The notes under the pieces: model-generated
Told to the model about the DNA's origin: nothing
Database searches by the model: none
The model's input: only the letters and a program-made list of their open reading frames with translations
Source: Flavobacteriaceae bacterium
Lineage (GTDB): Bacteria > Bacteroidota > Bacteroidia > Flavobacteriales > Flavobacteriaceae
NCBI GenBank assembly: GCA_947457255.1
Contig: CANGUZ010000010.1
Location: forward strand, 1 to 53,786
Direction of reading: 5' to 3'
DNA length: 53,786 nt
Translations under genes and position numbers: made by a program
Shown: piece by piece, positions 36,238 to 45,392 of the stretch
How the letters are laid out: each line of letters opens with the position of its first letter
Numbering within the stretch: the first letter of the stretch is position 1

Positions 36238-36909
36238 TGATTCAAACATCTACTAAAAATGAATTCTAAAAATGAATTAACAATAATTGGTAAAATGTTA
36301 CTAGACAATAAAGAGTAAAAAACCAGTATATCATTTGCCTGTACAAAACTTTCATTTGGTTCAAGTATATCTAAACACAAGTCTTTGTCTGCTTCATTTC
36401 ACTAATTACGTTTCCAATAACGAGAATGTCTTTTTTGGTTCGGGGTAAATAGAAAGTTTTACATTTCATAAGCCACTGCTTTGCCAACGCTCCAAAAAAA
36501 ATTATTGGTACAGTTTTTAGAAAAAACTTTTACGCTTCGCAACTTGTGCCAGTAATTTCCCGCCAAAGCTACTTTACATAATGTACTATTATATTGCATA
36601 AAGCTATTAATGTGGTTATAAAAGATTTTCTTAGTTTGGACTCAAATCAAACCTCTTTATTCTTAAGAGTTACATTTTATTAGAAAATAATTTTAAAATC
36701 CCAAATTCGACCTAATTTCATTGTAAAAAAGATGTTCAAATAATCAATAAAAAAAGTAAATTGCATCTGAAATTAGTTTCAAAAATAGTACACCAATAAG
36801 TACACTTTTTTTAAGAAAAAAACTATTTTTAATGTGAAAAAAGAACTAAAATTAACAATAAAAATTAATTCAAAACCCTTATAGGGTTCTGATATAATAA
36901 AATTAAAAT
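36238..36909. other. Intergenic region at the right side of the accessory block
   Basis: 672 bp without a supported gene. The middle (36380-36600) is less AT-rich than its surroundings. On the minus strand at about 36395-36520 a short open stretch reads like protein (KDILVIGNVISEMKQTKTC), but it belongs to no family I know and is broken on both sides. A 15-bp palindrome lies at 36874-36888. Confidence 0.5.
36874..36888. repeat. 15-bp palindrome matching the one after preA
   Basis: AACCCTTATAGGGTT differs by one base from AACCCTGATAGGGTT at 16564-16578. It lies 21 bp before the M20 carbamoylase start. Confidence 0.6.
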
Positions 36910-38145
36910 ATGAAAATAAATTCCACTCGATTACAACAGCATTTCGAAGCCATGAGCCTAATAGGTAAAATAGGCGAAACGGGCACTTGTAGACCAGCAC
37001 ACACTGAATTAGAAAAACAAGGTTTTGAACTCGCTGCATCATGGATGAAAGCCGCAGGAATGACTACTCATATCGATAATTTTGGGAATTTAATAGGAAG
37101 ACTCGAAGGCAAAAATCCACAATTACCCGTTTTAATGATGGGTTCGCATCTCGATTCTCAACCGTATGGAGGACGATTTGATGGAGTAGCAGGAGTATTG
37201 TGCGCCATTGAAGTTGTTGCAACTTTAACCGAAAATAATATTGTTCCTGAACGTCCTATTGAAGTGATTTCCTTTGCCGATGAAGAAGGCTGGCGTTTTA
37301 ATAAAGGATTGTTTGGTTCTCGCGGTATTTTAGGTAAACTAGAAGCCGGAGAATTAGAACGAGCCGACAAGGATGGAATTACTAGAGGGCAGGCGTTGAC
37401 TGCTTTTGGTTGTGATATTACCCAATTTAAAGCATCAGAATACAAAGAAGGAAGTATTTTTTGCTTTTTGGAATTGCATATTGAGCAAGGGCCGGTTTTG
37501 GATTTGGCTCATAAACCTATTGGAGTGGTTTCAGGGATTTCTGGACCTATTTGGTGGACCGTTAAACTAAAAGGAATGGCGGGTCACACGGGTTCTGTGC
37601 CTATGCCTATTCGTAAAGATGCTCTAGTAGGTGCTGCCGAAATTATCGTTGCAGTAAACGAAATAGCCAATCAAATTCCAGGTGCTCCAACTGTTGGTTC
37701 TGTTGGGACTATCACTGTTTTTCCTGCTTCGCGAAATATAATACCAGAAGAAGTGGTTTTTACCATCGATTTACGGGATATTGATTTGGATAGAAGAAAC
37801 CGTTATGAAAAACAATTGCGTGACCGTATTGAGGCTATTACTCAAAAGCATCAATTAACCTATTCCATTTCAGAAGACACTAAAAGCGACCCTCGTTATT
37901 GTGCTGATTGGATTAAAGAAATCATCCACAATGAATGTAAGGCATTAGAACTGGATGCTCCAGAGTTAATGAGCGGGCCTTTTCATGACGCTTTGGCTCT
38001 ATCCTATGCTTGCGATTACGGAATGATTTTCGTGAGATGTAAAGATGGAATTAGTCACAATCCATTAGAATATTCTTCGAATGAGGATTTGAGTCTTGGA
38101 GCCAATGTGATGTTGGGGACAGTGGTTCAGATTTTGAAGAAGTAA
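36910..38145 (+). CDS. M20-family N-carbamoyl amino acid / allantoate amidohydrolase
   Basis: 411 residues of the hydantoinase/carbamoylase branch of M20 metallopeptidases. Metal-site residues visible: His80 (MGSHLDSQ), Asp91 (GGRFDGVAG), Glu125/Glu126 (FADEEGWRF), His190 (FLELHIEQGP) and His359 (SGPFHDALAL). Family members hydrolyse N-carbamoyl-L-amino acids, N-carbamoyl-beta-alanine (yeast-type beta-alanine synthase) or allantoate. With a pyrimidine operon 20 kb upstream on the same strand, an N-carbamoyl-beta-amino acid is the likely substrate. It may once have followed preA directly. Confidence 0.88.
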   Translation: MKINSTRLQQHFEAMSLIGKIGETGTCRPAHTELEKQGFELAASWMKAAGMTTHIDNFGNLIGRLEGKNPQLPVLMMGSHLDSQPYGGRFDGVAGVLCAIEVVATLTENNIVPERPIEVISFADEEGWRFNKGLFGSRGILGKLEAGELERADKDGITRGQALTAFGCDITQFKASEYKEGSIFCFLELHIEQGPVLDLAHKPIGVVSGISGPIWWTVKLKGMAGHTGSVPMPIRKDALVGAAEIIVAVNEIANQIPGAPTVGSVGTITVFPASRNIIPEEVVFTIDLRDIDLDRRNRYEKQLRDRIEAITQKHQLTYSISEDTKSDPRYCADWIKEIIHNECKALELDAPELMSGPFHDALALSYACDYGMIFVRCKDGISHNPLEYSSNEDLSLGANVMLGTVVQILKK

Positions 38146-38183
38146 ATTTGCGGTAATACTTTTAAAAGATATCAAAATAAAAA

Positions 38184-38212
38184 AAAGACTGTCAGAACTG
38201 GCAGTCTTTTTG
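38184..38212. terminator. Bidirectional terminator
   Basis: AAAGACTG and CAGTCTTT form a stem extended inward by a T-G pair and more, with A-runs before and T-runs after, so it can work on both strands. It lies between the convergent M20 gene and the transglutaminase gene. Confidence 0.75.
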
Positions 38213-38232
38213 ATTTTATAAGTATTCGTTTT

Positions 38233-39180
38233 TTATTGCTGTTGCTGATGCACATGTTCTATATAATCCAACTCTTTTTGTTTTTCTAAAGAGATTTCTT
38301 GTAATTGTACTTCGTTTACTTCCTCAAATTGTCTGCCATCTTCATATTCAACGGAAACAGATACGGATAATTTTTGCTTAGCTAAGCCTTTAAAAGTACC
38401 TTTAACGGGAGTACAATCGCTAAAATTTCTTCCTACCGAAAGTTTGATATGGTTGTCCATAGTCCAAATGTTATTGGTAGGATCTATTCCTAACCAGCCT
38501 TGTGTAGGTGTATAAATTTCTACCCAAGCATGCGTTGCGCCTTCACCTCTAAGACCACTTTTGTTGGGGCAAACATAGCCACTTACATAACGTGACGGAA
38601 TTCCTGCAGTACGAAGAAGCTGCAATAATACGTGAGCAAAGTCTTGACAAACTCCTTTTTTGTGTTGCAAAACTTCATCAAGTGTTGTCTCGATATTGGT
38701 TATGCCTTTTGTATATGAGAAATTAGAATATATATATTGGTTGCATAATCTTGCAATTTCAATAACGGGTTTGTCTTGGTATTTTATTTTATTGAGAATG
38801 GCAATAATTTTATTTTGCTTTTCTATATCTTCAGGATAGCTCAATCTTAGGAGAGTAATGCTTTTTTCTTTTTCAACGGCCAAATCTTGAATGGTTGTAG
38901 TATCTATTTCAGGAATTTTTAACGAATGATTTACCCTAACAATCATCCGAGTTTCAATAGCCATTTCGGAATGTACTTCTAGAGTATTAAAGTTGCCAAC
39001 TCTATTGCCATAAAGGTCTTGTGATATATCTACATTTGGATTGTTGGTTATATTGAGATCAAATTTAAGTACGTCCTGATTCTCAAAATTATAGGGAAAC
39101 AAGCGAATTTCATTAATGCTTTCCTTAATAGGCCAATTGTATTGGTATTTCGTGCTGTGAACTATTTTAAAGACCGCCAT
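38233..39180 (-). CDS. Transglutaminase-like protease of the ATP-grasp/alpha-E cluster
   Basis: 315 residues with an N-terminal beta-rich domain (YNWPIKESINEIRLFP) and a transglutaminase-like catalytic core. The triad is Cys178 (KGVCQDFAH), His217 (THAWVEIY) and Asp233 (GIDPTNN). Bacterial members act as cysteine peptidases or amidases rather than cross-linkers. It is the last gene of a three-gene minus-strand operon, 5 bp after the alpha-E gene. In conserved clusters of this kind it is thought to cut or recycle peptide-like products made by the ATP-grasp protein; that is prediction from comparative genomics. Confidence 0.9.
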   Translation of the reverse strand: MAVFKIVHSTKYQYNWPIKESINEIRLFPYNFENQDVLKFDLNITNNPNVDISQDLYGNRVGNFNTLEVHSEMAIETRMIVRVNHSLKIPEIDTTTIQDLAVEKEKSITLLRLSYPEDIEKQNKIIAILNKIKYQDKPVIEIARLCNQYIYSNFSYTKGITNIETTLDEVLQHKKGVCQDFAHVLLQLLRTAGIPSRYVSGYVCPNKSGLRGEGATHAWVEIYTPTQGWLGIDPTNNIWTMDNHIKLSVGRNFSDCTPVKGTFKGLAKQKLSVSVSVEYEDGRQFEEVNEVQLQEISLEKQKELDYIEHVHQQQQ

Positions 39181-39185
39181 TTTGT

Positions 39186-40139
39186 TTAGGTATAAGAGAA
39201 AAATAATTTAGAAAAATCTGTCGAAAATTGAATTAATTGTGCTTTCGTATTGGTGAGTAATTCTTCTAGTTGCTGGTTGGTTAGGTGCTGGTAATCTGTA
39301 AATTCCACATAGCTTTTAAGTCTCCCAAATTGATTTTGCAATCTTCTTGCTTCGCTTAAATTGTTGTCTTTAAATAGGCTTTCAAGATATTTATCAATAT
39401 ATTCTAAAGTATACGTTACAGAGTGAGCAAAATCTCTATTAAAAATAACTTGCTGAACAATTTTACGATTGTGCGGGATGTTGCTATAGCTTTTTAAATA
39501 CAATTCGTAACCGGACAACGACAACAGTAGTCTTCTCCAATACAGTAAATCTTCGTCTCCATCTAAATTGTAATTGATGGTTTTATAATACGCTTGAGTT
39601 AAAGAAATGGTTTGCAGACACCTTTCGATGTGCTTGCCTATGCTAGAGAACCACCAGCCCAATCCTCGAGGCATCGTAACATGAAGAATACCATTGTAAA
39701 GTAAAAGATCTTTGTTAAGTTTGGTAATAATATTTAACGCATCATTAGTTTCTAATTTTTTTGGTAACTCTGGTGAATTCATAAAATGATACAACGAGTT
39801 GATGTGTTCCCATAATTCTTTGGTTATCTTATCTTGAGAACCTCTAGCATTTTCACGAGATCTAATGACTAAATTTTTAACTGAATTGTAATTTTGATTG
39901 TCGCAAATAATGTACTTCAATACAAAGCTTGTGTCATATTGTGATCTGTTTATTTGTTCTTTAGTCAAGTCAGTATAATATTCTAATAAAGGCTTGTATC
40001 CTTGAGAGTCATTCATTTCTTTATCAAAAGATAAGATATAGAAAGTGTTTAAAGTAAGCAACATTCCATCGGTTCTTTCCATGTAGCGACTCAACCAAAA
40101 CATTCCGTCCGCCACCCTACTGAGCATATTTACATTCAT
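39186..40139 (-). CDS. Alpha-E domain protein
   Basis: 317 residues, largely alpha-helical. The N-terminus MLSRVADGMFWLSRYMERTD is the signature of the alpha-E (DUF403) family, and GLGWWFSSIGKHIERCLQT is a second conserved block. No enzymatic residues or experimental function are known to me. It always accompanies circularly permuted ATP-grasp and transglutaminase-like proteins, as here, and is probably a subunit or substrate holder of that system. Confidence 0.9.
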   Translation of the reverse strand: MNVNMLSRVADGMFWLSRYMERTDGMLLTLNTFYILSFDKEMNDSQGYKPLLEYYTDLTKEQINRSQYDTSFVLKYIICDNQNYNSVKNLVIRSRENARGSQDKITKELWEHINSLYHFMNSPELPKKLETNDALNIITKLNKDLLLYNGILHVTMPRGLGWWFSSIGKHIERCLQTISLTQAYYKTINYNLDGDEDLLYWRRLLLSLSGYELYLKSYSNIPHNRKIVQQVIFNRDFAHSVTYTLEYIDKYLESLFKDNNLSEARRLQNQFGRLKSYVEFTDYQHLTNQQLEELLTNTKAQLIQFSTDFSKLFFSYT

Positions 40140-40178
40140 TTTGTTTTTTTTAAGTTTAGAATTAGTCTTTTTTTATCA

Positions 40179-41615
40179 CTATTTTACAATCCAAGTGTCT
40201 TTACTTCCTCCGCCTTGAGAGGAGTTTACCACTAATGAGCCTTCTTTTAAAGCTACTCGAGTTAGCCCTCCGGGAACTATTTCTACTCCGTTCGGGCCAT
40301 ATAAAGCGTAGGGTCTTAAATCGACATGTCTAAGTTTTAGTTCACCGTCAATTAAACACGGAACGGTACTCAATTGAATAATAGGTTGAGCAATAAAATT
40401 TCTTGGATTTTCAAGAATGGCGATTTTTGCTTTTTTAAATTCTTGTTCGGTTGCTTTGTTTCCCATAATCATTCCGTAACCACCACTTTGATTGGTTTCT
40501 TTGATAACCATGTTTTCCATGTTGGCAAAAACCAATTCGCGTTCTTCAATGTTCTCCATTTGATAGGTTGGAACATTTTTAAGAATTGGCTCTTCGTTGA
40601 GGTAGTATTTTATCATATCAGGAACATAAACGTAAACGGCCTTATCATCAGCAACACCGTTTCCTACGGCATTTACTATAGCTACATTTCCTTGTTTGTA
40701 GGAGCTTATTAATCCTGGAACTCCAAGGGCACTGTCAGGTTTAAACACTAATGGGTCTAAATACTCATCATCTAAACGTCTGTAAATCACATCTACTTGC
40801 TGCAATCCAGAAGTTGTTTTCATGTAGACTTTGGAATTATTAACCACTAAATCTCTTCCTTCAACTAATGGAATTCCCATTTGTCTTGCTAAAAAAGTAT
40901 GCTCATAATAGGCTGAATTGTAGATGCCGGGCGTCAATAAAACCACATTAGGATTTGAAACTCCTCTAGGAGACAAAGACACTAAAATATTATGTAAAAT
41001 CATTGGGTAATTCCCCACCATGCTTACGTTGTTAGAAGTAAGCATTTTAGGAAATATACGCTTGGTTATTTCTCTGTTTTCAAGCATATAGCTTACACCA
41101 CTAGGGCACCTTAAGTTGTCTTCTAAAACATAAAATTCTCCTTTAGCACCTCGAATTAAATCGATTCCGGCAATATGAACATGTATATCATGAGGGATTT
41201 TTACACCATGAACTTCTTGAATATAATGAGGACAAGATGCAATTAGCGAAGCAGGAATTATGCCGTCTTTTACAATGTGCTGTTCGTTGTAAATATCTTC
41301 TAAAAATAAATTTAACGCTTTTAATCGTTGCTTAATTCCTTCTTCAACTTCAAGCCAGTCTTTTTGAGTAATAATTCTCGGGATAATATCGAAAGGAAAT
41401 ATTCTTTCAATTCCTTGGTTGTCATCACCATAAACAGTAAAAGTTATTCCTTGATTCATAAAAAAATCGGAAGCTTGCTTTTGTTTGTTTTCTAAGCTTT
41501 CTTGATTTAAACCTTGTAAAGTTTGAAGCACATGACGATATGAACTTCTAACGCCTTTACTAGAAAACATTTCATCCCAACCATTCGGGTTTAATTTAGA
41601 TAACAATTCTAGCAT
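40179..41615 (-). CDS. Circularly permuted ATP-grasp protein
   Basis: 478 residues of the circularly permuted type 2 ATP-grasp family. Recognisable blocks are GWDEMFSSKGVRSSYRHVL at the N-terminus, RGAKGEFYVLEDNLRCPSGVSY, VVLLTPGIYNSAYYEH, and PCLIDGELKLRHVDLRPYALYG near the end. ATP-grasp enzymes join a carboxylate to an amine or thiol via an acyl-phosphate. This branch is predicted to make short peptide-like amides; no substrate is known. First gene of a minus-strand operon with alpha-E (39 bp downstream) and transglutaminase-like proteins. Confidence 0.9.
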   Translation of the reverse strand: MLELLSKLNPNGWDEMFSSKGVRSSYRHVLQTLQGLNQESLENKQKQASDFFMNQGITFTVYGDDNQGIERIFPFDIIPRIITQKDWLEVEEGIKQRLKALNLFLEDIYNEQHIVKDGIIPASLIASCPHYIQEVHGVKIPHDIHVHIAGIDLIRGAKGEFYVLEDNLRCPSGVSYMLENREITKRIFPKMLTSNNVSMVGNYPMILHNILVSLSPRGVSNPNVVLLTPGIYNSAYYEHTFLARQMGIPLVEGRDLVVNNSKVYMKTTSGLQQVDVIYRRLDDEYLDPLVFKPDSALGVPGLISSYKQGNVAIVNAVGNGVADDKAVYVYVPDMIKYYLNEEPILKNVPTYQMENIEERELVFANMENMVIKETNQSGGYGMIMGNKATEQEFKKAKIAILENPRNFIAQPIIQLSTVPCLIDGELKLRHVDLRPYALYGPNGVEIVPGGLTRVALKEGSLVVNSSQGGGSKDTWIVK

Positions 41616-41947
41616 AGTATGAGTTTTATTAAAAAATTAAATTTTAGCTCATTATATTTAAATAAATTGCTGTTTAACGCTAAAATAGTATATTATTTTT
41701 TTAAAAACTTATATTTTAATATAAAATTGATAATTTATGCCGTATTCTTTTTTTTGATAATTGTTTTTTGACAATTTCTTTTTTAAAAAATCTTTTTTTT
41801 CGAATTCATCAACAGTCTATTTGTGAAAGACTCTAATTTTTATGGGGTGTATTTGTATAATTTACAAAAAAAATAGGAATACCCCTAAATTTTTTAGGGG
41901 TTAAGGCAATTTATTGTTATTTTTAATTTACGCAAACAACAATTTTT
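41616..41947. other. Intergenic region between the ATP-grasp and SGNH genes
   Basis: 332 bp, strongly AT-rich, containing the upstream region of the ATP-grasp operon and the terminator of the MBOAT/SGNH operon. No gene or further motif seen. Confidence 0.5.
41873..41901 (-). terminator. Terminator of the MBOAT/SGNH operon
   Basis: On the minus strand ACCCCTAAA/TTTAGGGGT with an AAA loop is followed after seven bases by a run of eight or more T. It lies about 47 bp past the SGNH-gene stop. Confidence 0.6.
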
Positions 41948-42829
41948 TTATTGGTCTTTAAAAAATTGGAGAAGCAGTTTTTGAGTAAACATTCGTGCTC
42001 CTTTATCATTCAAATGTCCGCAAGAGGAAAAATAACCATCTCCTTGAACTAGATTTTCTAAATTATGTATTTCAGGATATAATTTTGTGACTTTGTCAAA
42101 GTAATCCATTCCTTTAACATTTTCGCAAACAGGAGTCGTTACAGTAATTAGTTGAATATTGTTTGCTTTGCAAATTTGTTTAATTTGTTCGTAATATTTG
42201 TTCTTCAGCGGATTTAAACGTCTGTAATCATTTTTCATATTCGTTCCTTTTTTTGAAGGTAACGGATAATAGCCGTTATTATTTAAATGATTAGTCGGTT
42301 TTTTAATAATGGATTGATACATTTCTCTAAACCCAATTTGTGAATCGTATTTTATGTATCTATAAAAAGGAATGTAATACCACAACGAAAACTCTTTTTC
42401 GGTTTTAAAATGGTTTGCAATAACCGAAGAGTGATGTATATAAGGAAGATAACGAGCTGTAGTGCCTTCGTCTCTTTTTTCGTTACTCAAACTTAAATCG
42501 GCTTCAAGTATAATAGTATTGATTTTATAGTTGCGTTCCATCATAAGCTCTAACAACATTGCTGTTTCAAATAAATGAGAACCACTCATGCCGTAATTGA
42601 ACGTTTTTAATCCTCTTTTTTCAAAAAGGTCAGGTACAAAATGATTATTAGCTCTTGAAGTTCCTAAAATCACCACATCATATTGAGTAGGCTTTCCATT
42701 AAAAACAGCTTCTACTTTGCCGCGGTTAGAAGAACGCAAGTAGACATAAGTATAAATCGCATCTAGACATGCTGCAGTTAAAAGCAGAATGACAAACGTT
42801 TTTGTAATAAGTATTAAAAACTGTTTCAT
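41948..42829 (-). CDS. SGNH-like partner of an MBOAT acyltransferase
   Basis: 293 residues with one N-terminal membrane helix, so a membrane-anchored extracytoplasmic protein. VVILGTSRANNH (Ser58) matches the GxS block of SGNH hydrolases of the AlgJ/DltD kind, and SSCGHLNDKGA holds the C-terminal His272. The Asp usually three residues before this His is Ser here. Its start overlaps the stop of the MBOAT gene by one base, which implies a joint role in O-acylating a surface polysaccharide: the MBOAT brings the acyl group across the membrane and the SGNH protein transfers it. The acceptor is not known. Confidence 0.75.
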   Translation of the reverse strand: MKQFLILITKTFVILLLTAACLDAIYTYVYLRSSNRGKVEAVFNGKPTQYDVVILGTSRANNHFVPDLFEKRGLKTFNYGMSGSHLFETAMLLELMMERNYKINTIILEADLSLSNEKRDEGTTARYLPYIHHSSVIANHFKTEKEFSLWYYIPFYRYIKYDSQIGFREMYQSIIKKPTNHLNNNGYYPLPSKKGTNMKNDYRRLNPLKNKYYEQIKQICKANNIQLITVTTPVCENVKGMDYFDKVTKLYPEIHNLENLVQGDGYFSSCGHLNDKGARMFTQKLLLQFFKDQ

Positions 42830-44262
42830 TAGAATTGAAAATAAATAAATTCTTTATAATCAGAATAGGTTCCTAAGGCTAAAAGCGAAGCGATACAAAT
42901 AATCAGTTTTAGCATGGATTGCTTTCCGGAAATTGGTTCTTGTTTGGTTCTCGTATTCCATTCGACAACAATAAATAAAATAATTAGCAATATAATTTCG
43001 TAATTGTAACGACGATTTGCTAGATACTGCCATTCAAAAGTACCATTGGTAAACAGTAGTTTAATATAGTCGAAAGCGGCAGTTATAGAATTGGCTCTAA
43101 AAAATATCCAGGCAAAGCAAGTTAGAATGAAGGTAAATAGAATTTGAAAGACCGTTTTAAAAGAATCAAAATCTAATTTTAAGGTAATGGTTTCAATATT
43201 CGATCGGTTTTTGTTTTGAAGCAACAATGGTAAAAAGTACAATGCATTTAGGAATCCCCATGCAATGTACGTCCAATTGGCACCGTGCCAAAAGCCACTG
43301 AGAAGGAAAATCACGAAAACATTTCGCACCTGTTTTAGTTTAGTTCCTTTGCTACCGCCGAGCGGAATATACACATAATCTCTAAACCAAGACGATAACG
43401 AAATGTGCCAACGCCGCCAGAATTCGGCAATATCACGAGAGAAATAAGGATAATTAAAATTTCGTAGCAATTCTATACCAAACAATTTAGAAATTCCAAT
43501 AGCCATATCAGAATAGCCAGAAAAATCGCCATAAATTTGAAACGCAAAAAAGACAGCTCCTAAAGCCAATGAAAGGGAGTTCATTGACTCATAATGATCA
43601 AAAATCGCATTGGCATAAGTGGCGCAAGTATCGGCAATGACTACTTTTTTCACCAAGCCCCAAACAATCATAAAAATTCCTTCTTTAGCTTGTTGAAAGT
43701 TAAAAACTCTTTTTGTTTTTACTTGGGGTAATAAATGAGTTGCTCTTTCGATTGGGCCAGCAACCAATAACGGAAAATAGCTAACAAATAAAGCATAATC
43801 TATAAAATTATTTTCGGCTTTGATTCGGGATTTATACACATCAATGCTGTAGGATAAACCGTGAAAAGTATAAAAAGAGATTCCAACAGGAAGTATCCAT
43901 TTTAGTGTTAAAGGGCTAACCTTAAATCCAAAATTCTGTAATAAATTTGAAAAAGAAACAGCAAAAAAATCATAATATTTAAAAATTCCTAAGAACCCAA
44001 CATTAACAATGATACTTGCCCAAAACCAAAACGATTTACTTTTTGTAGTTGTACAATCTTGAATTTTAATTCCTGTATAATACACTAAAAATGTTGAGAA
44101 GAGCAATAAAAAAAGAAAGTGCCAATCCCAAAACGAGTAAAAAACATAACTTGCCAATAATAAAAATGCGTTTTGAACTGTTTTCGTTTTTGAGAAGCCC
44201 AACCAAAACAATAGAAAAACGATTGGCAGAAAGAGAGCGAAATGGAGAGAATTAAAAAACAT
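42829..44262 (-). CDS. MBOAT-family O-acyltransferase (AlgI/DltB type)
   Basis: 477 residues with about 11-12 membrane segments. Family motifs are GISFYTFHGLSYSIDVY at 128-143, DFSGYSDMAIG at 246-256, FWRRWHISLSSWFRDYVYIP at 281-300 with His286, and the catalytic His326 in GFWHGANW. Such proteins move acetyl or other acyl groups over the inner membrane to modify alginate, cellulose, peptidoglycan or capsule sugars. Overlaps its SGNH-like partner by one base. Confidence 0.92.
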   Translation of the reverse strand: MFFNSLHFALFLPIVFLLFWLGFSKTKTVQNAFLLLASYVFYSFWDWHFLFLLLFSTFLVYYTGIKIQDCTTTKSKSFWFWASIIVNVGFLGIFKYYDFFAVSFSNLLQNFGFKVSPLTLKWILPVGISFYTFHGLSYSIDVYKSRIKAENNFIDYALFVSYFPLLVAGPIERATHLLPQVKTKRVFNFQQAKEGIFMIVWGLVKKVVIADTCATYANAIFDHYESMNSLSLALGAVFFAFQIYGDFSGYSDMAIGISKLFGIELLRNFNYPYFSRDIAEFWRRWHISLSSWFRDYVYIPLGGSKGTKLKQVRNVFVIFLLSGFWHGANWTYIAWGFLNALYFLPLLLQNKNRSNIETITLKLDFDSFKTVFQILFTFILTCFAWIFFRANSITAAFDYIKLLFTNGTFEWQYLANRRYNYEIILLIILFIVVEWNTRTKQEPISGKQSMLKLIICIASLLALGTYSDYKEFIYFQF

Positions 44263-44970
44263 AAAGAATCAAGAATGGATGGAATAGAACTTTGAATACT
44301 TATTCAATTGCTAAAATAACATTAAATTTCTTTAACGAAAAACTATTCAAACTTTAAAAAAAATTGAATTTTTAAAAATAGAAAAGCTATGTATTTTATT
44401 TGAATAGTTTTTACTCCTCTTTTTTATTGTTGAGTGAAGAAGCAATGAGCAGCGATTATGATTTTAGGAGTTCTTCTAATAACTTATTAATCATTTCTGG
44501 GTATAAGACAAGGTTTTTGAAACCTTGCAGGACTTAAAACTTATCGAAAATCAAAATTTTATTTATCGAATTCAGGTTAATACTATTTTTAAACAAAACC
44601 CATTTTAATACCAATCGCCTACAATATAGTTAAAAATGAAAGAAAATGGCTTGATGCAAAAGGCGAATTATCTTACGTTTTATCGACGAAATTCATTTTG
44701 GTGTAGACGAAGTGTTTTGAACTGAAATTATCCCATTTTTCTTTTGTACAAACGTTTAAATATATATATGTTTGTTATATTAAAATTTGAATTTGAGGTA
44801 TTTTCCCCCTTTTTTTTACACTTAATTATAAAAAATTTGAAATAGTATAGAACTAAATTTATTTTAGAAATTTTTTTTGGTTTTGTGCTAATTTATTAAA
44901 GTTTGAAAAAATATAAATAAATCTTCAACTGAATTTTTAGTTAAATATGAAAAAATATTAAATTTTAGTT
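44263..44970. other. Intergenic region before the H-NOX operon
   Basis: 708 bp between divergent units. It holds a CAAGGTTT/AAACCTTG hairpin (44509-44527, loop TTG) of a kind common between genes in these bacteria. At 44630-44730 a short stretch reads RKWLDAKGELSYVLSTKF in one frame, then stops; possibly a gene scrap, not assigned. The last 200 bp are very AT-rich and must contain the promoter of the next operon. Confidence 0.5.
44509..44527. repeat. Short palindrome
   Basis: CAAGGTTT/AAACCTTG around TTG; isolated hairpin in non-coding DNA, not next to a gene end. Confidence 0.6.
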
Positions 44971-45366
44971 ATGAAAGTTTTAATAGTTGAAGACAATAAA
45001 ATTGCTTTAATGGGGATAAAAAAAGTACTGTCTGAATATCCGAATATAGAAATAAATACTGCTGAAAACGGGTTGATAGCTTTAGAGTTTCTCACAGTAA
45101 ACCCATCAGAATTACCTCATTTCATCTTACTAGATTTGAATATGCCAATAATGAATGGTATCGAATTTCTAAAAGCAATAAAAAAAAATGAAAGTTTAAA
45201 AACCCTACCTGTAGTTATACATACAACATCTTTCAATTCTTCAGATGTTAAAAAGTGTGAAGAGTTAGGAATTTGCGGCTATTTTGTAAAAGAATTAGAT
45301 ATGGTAAAATACAAATCTAACATCAAACTCATAGCAAATTATTGGACAGAATCTAGGAGACAATAA
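44971..45366 (+). CDS. CheY-like response regulator
   Basis: 131 residues, a receiver domain with no output domain. Phospho-acceptor Asp55 (ILLDLNMPIMNG), acidic pocket Glu7/Asp8 (VEDNK), the Thr/Ser of VIHTTS and the Lys of YFVKELD are all present. It lies 26 bp before the H-NOX gene and should take phosphate from the histidine kinase downstream, then act on another protein. Confidence 0.92.
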   Translation: MKVLIVEDNKIALMGIKKVLSEYPNIEINTAENGLIALEFLTVNPSELPHFILLDLNMPIMNGIEFLKAIKKNESLKTLPVVIHTTSFNSSDVKKCEELGICGYFVKELDMVKYKSNIKLIANYWTESRRQ

Positions 45367-45392
45367 AAATTCAATTACCTAAAGAACACTTC

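Noticed and set aside
36358..36366. GGTTCAAGT, a 9-bp match to the tRNA-like segment at 16593, as a right-hand attachment site
   Set aside because: Too short in AT-rich DNA and the match stops before the acceptor part; chance is the simpler explanation.
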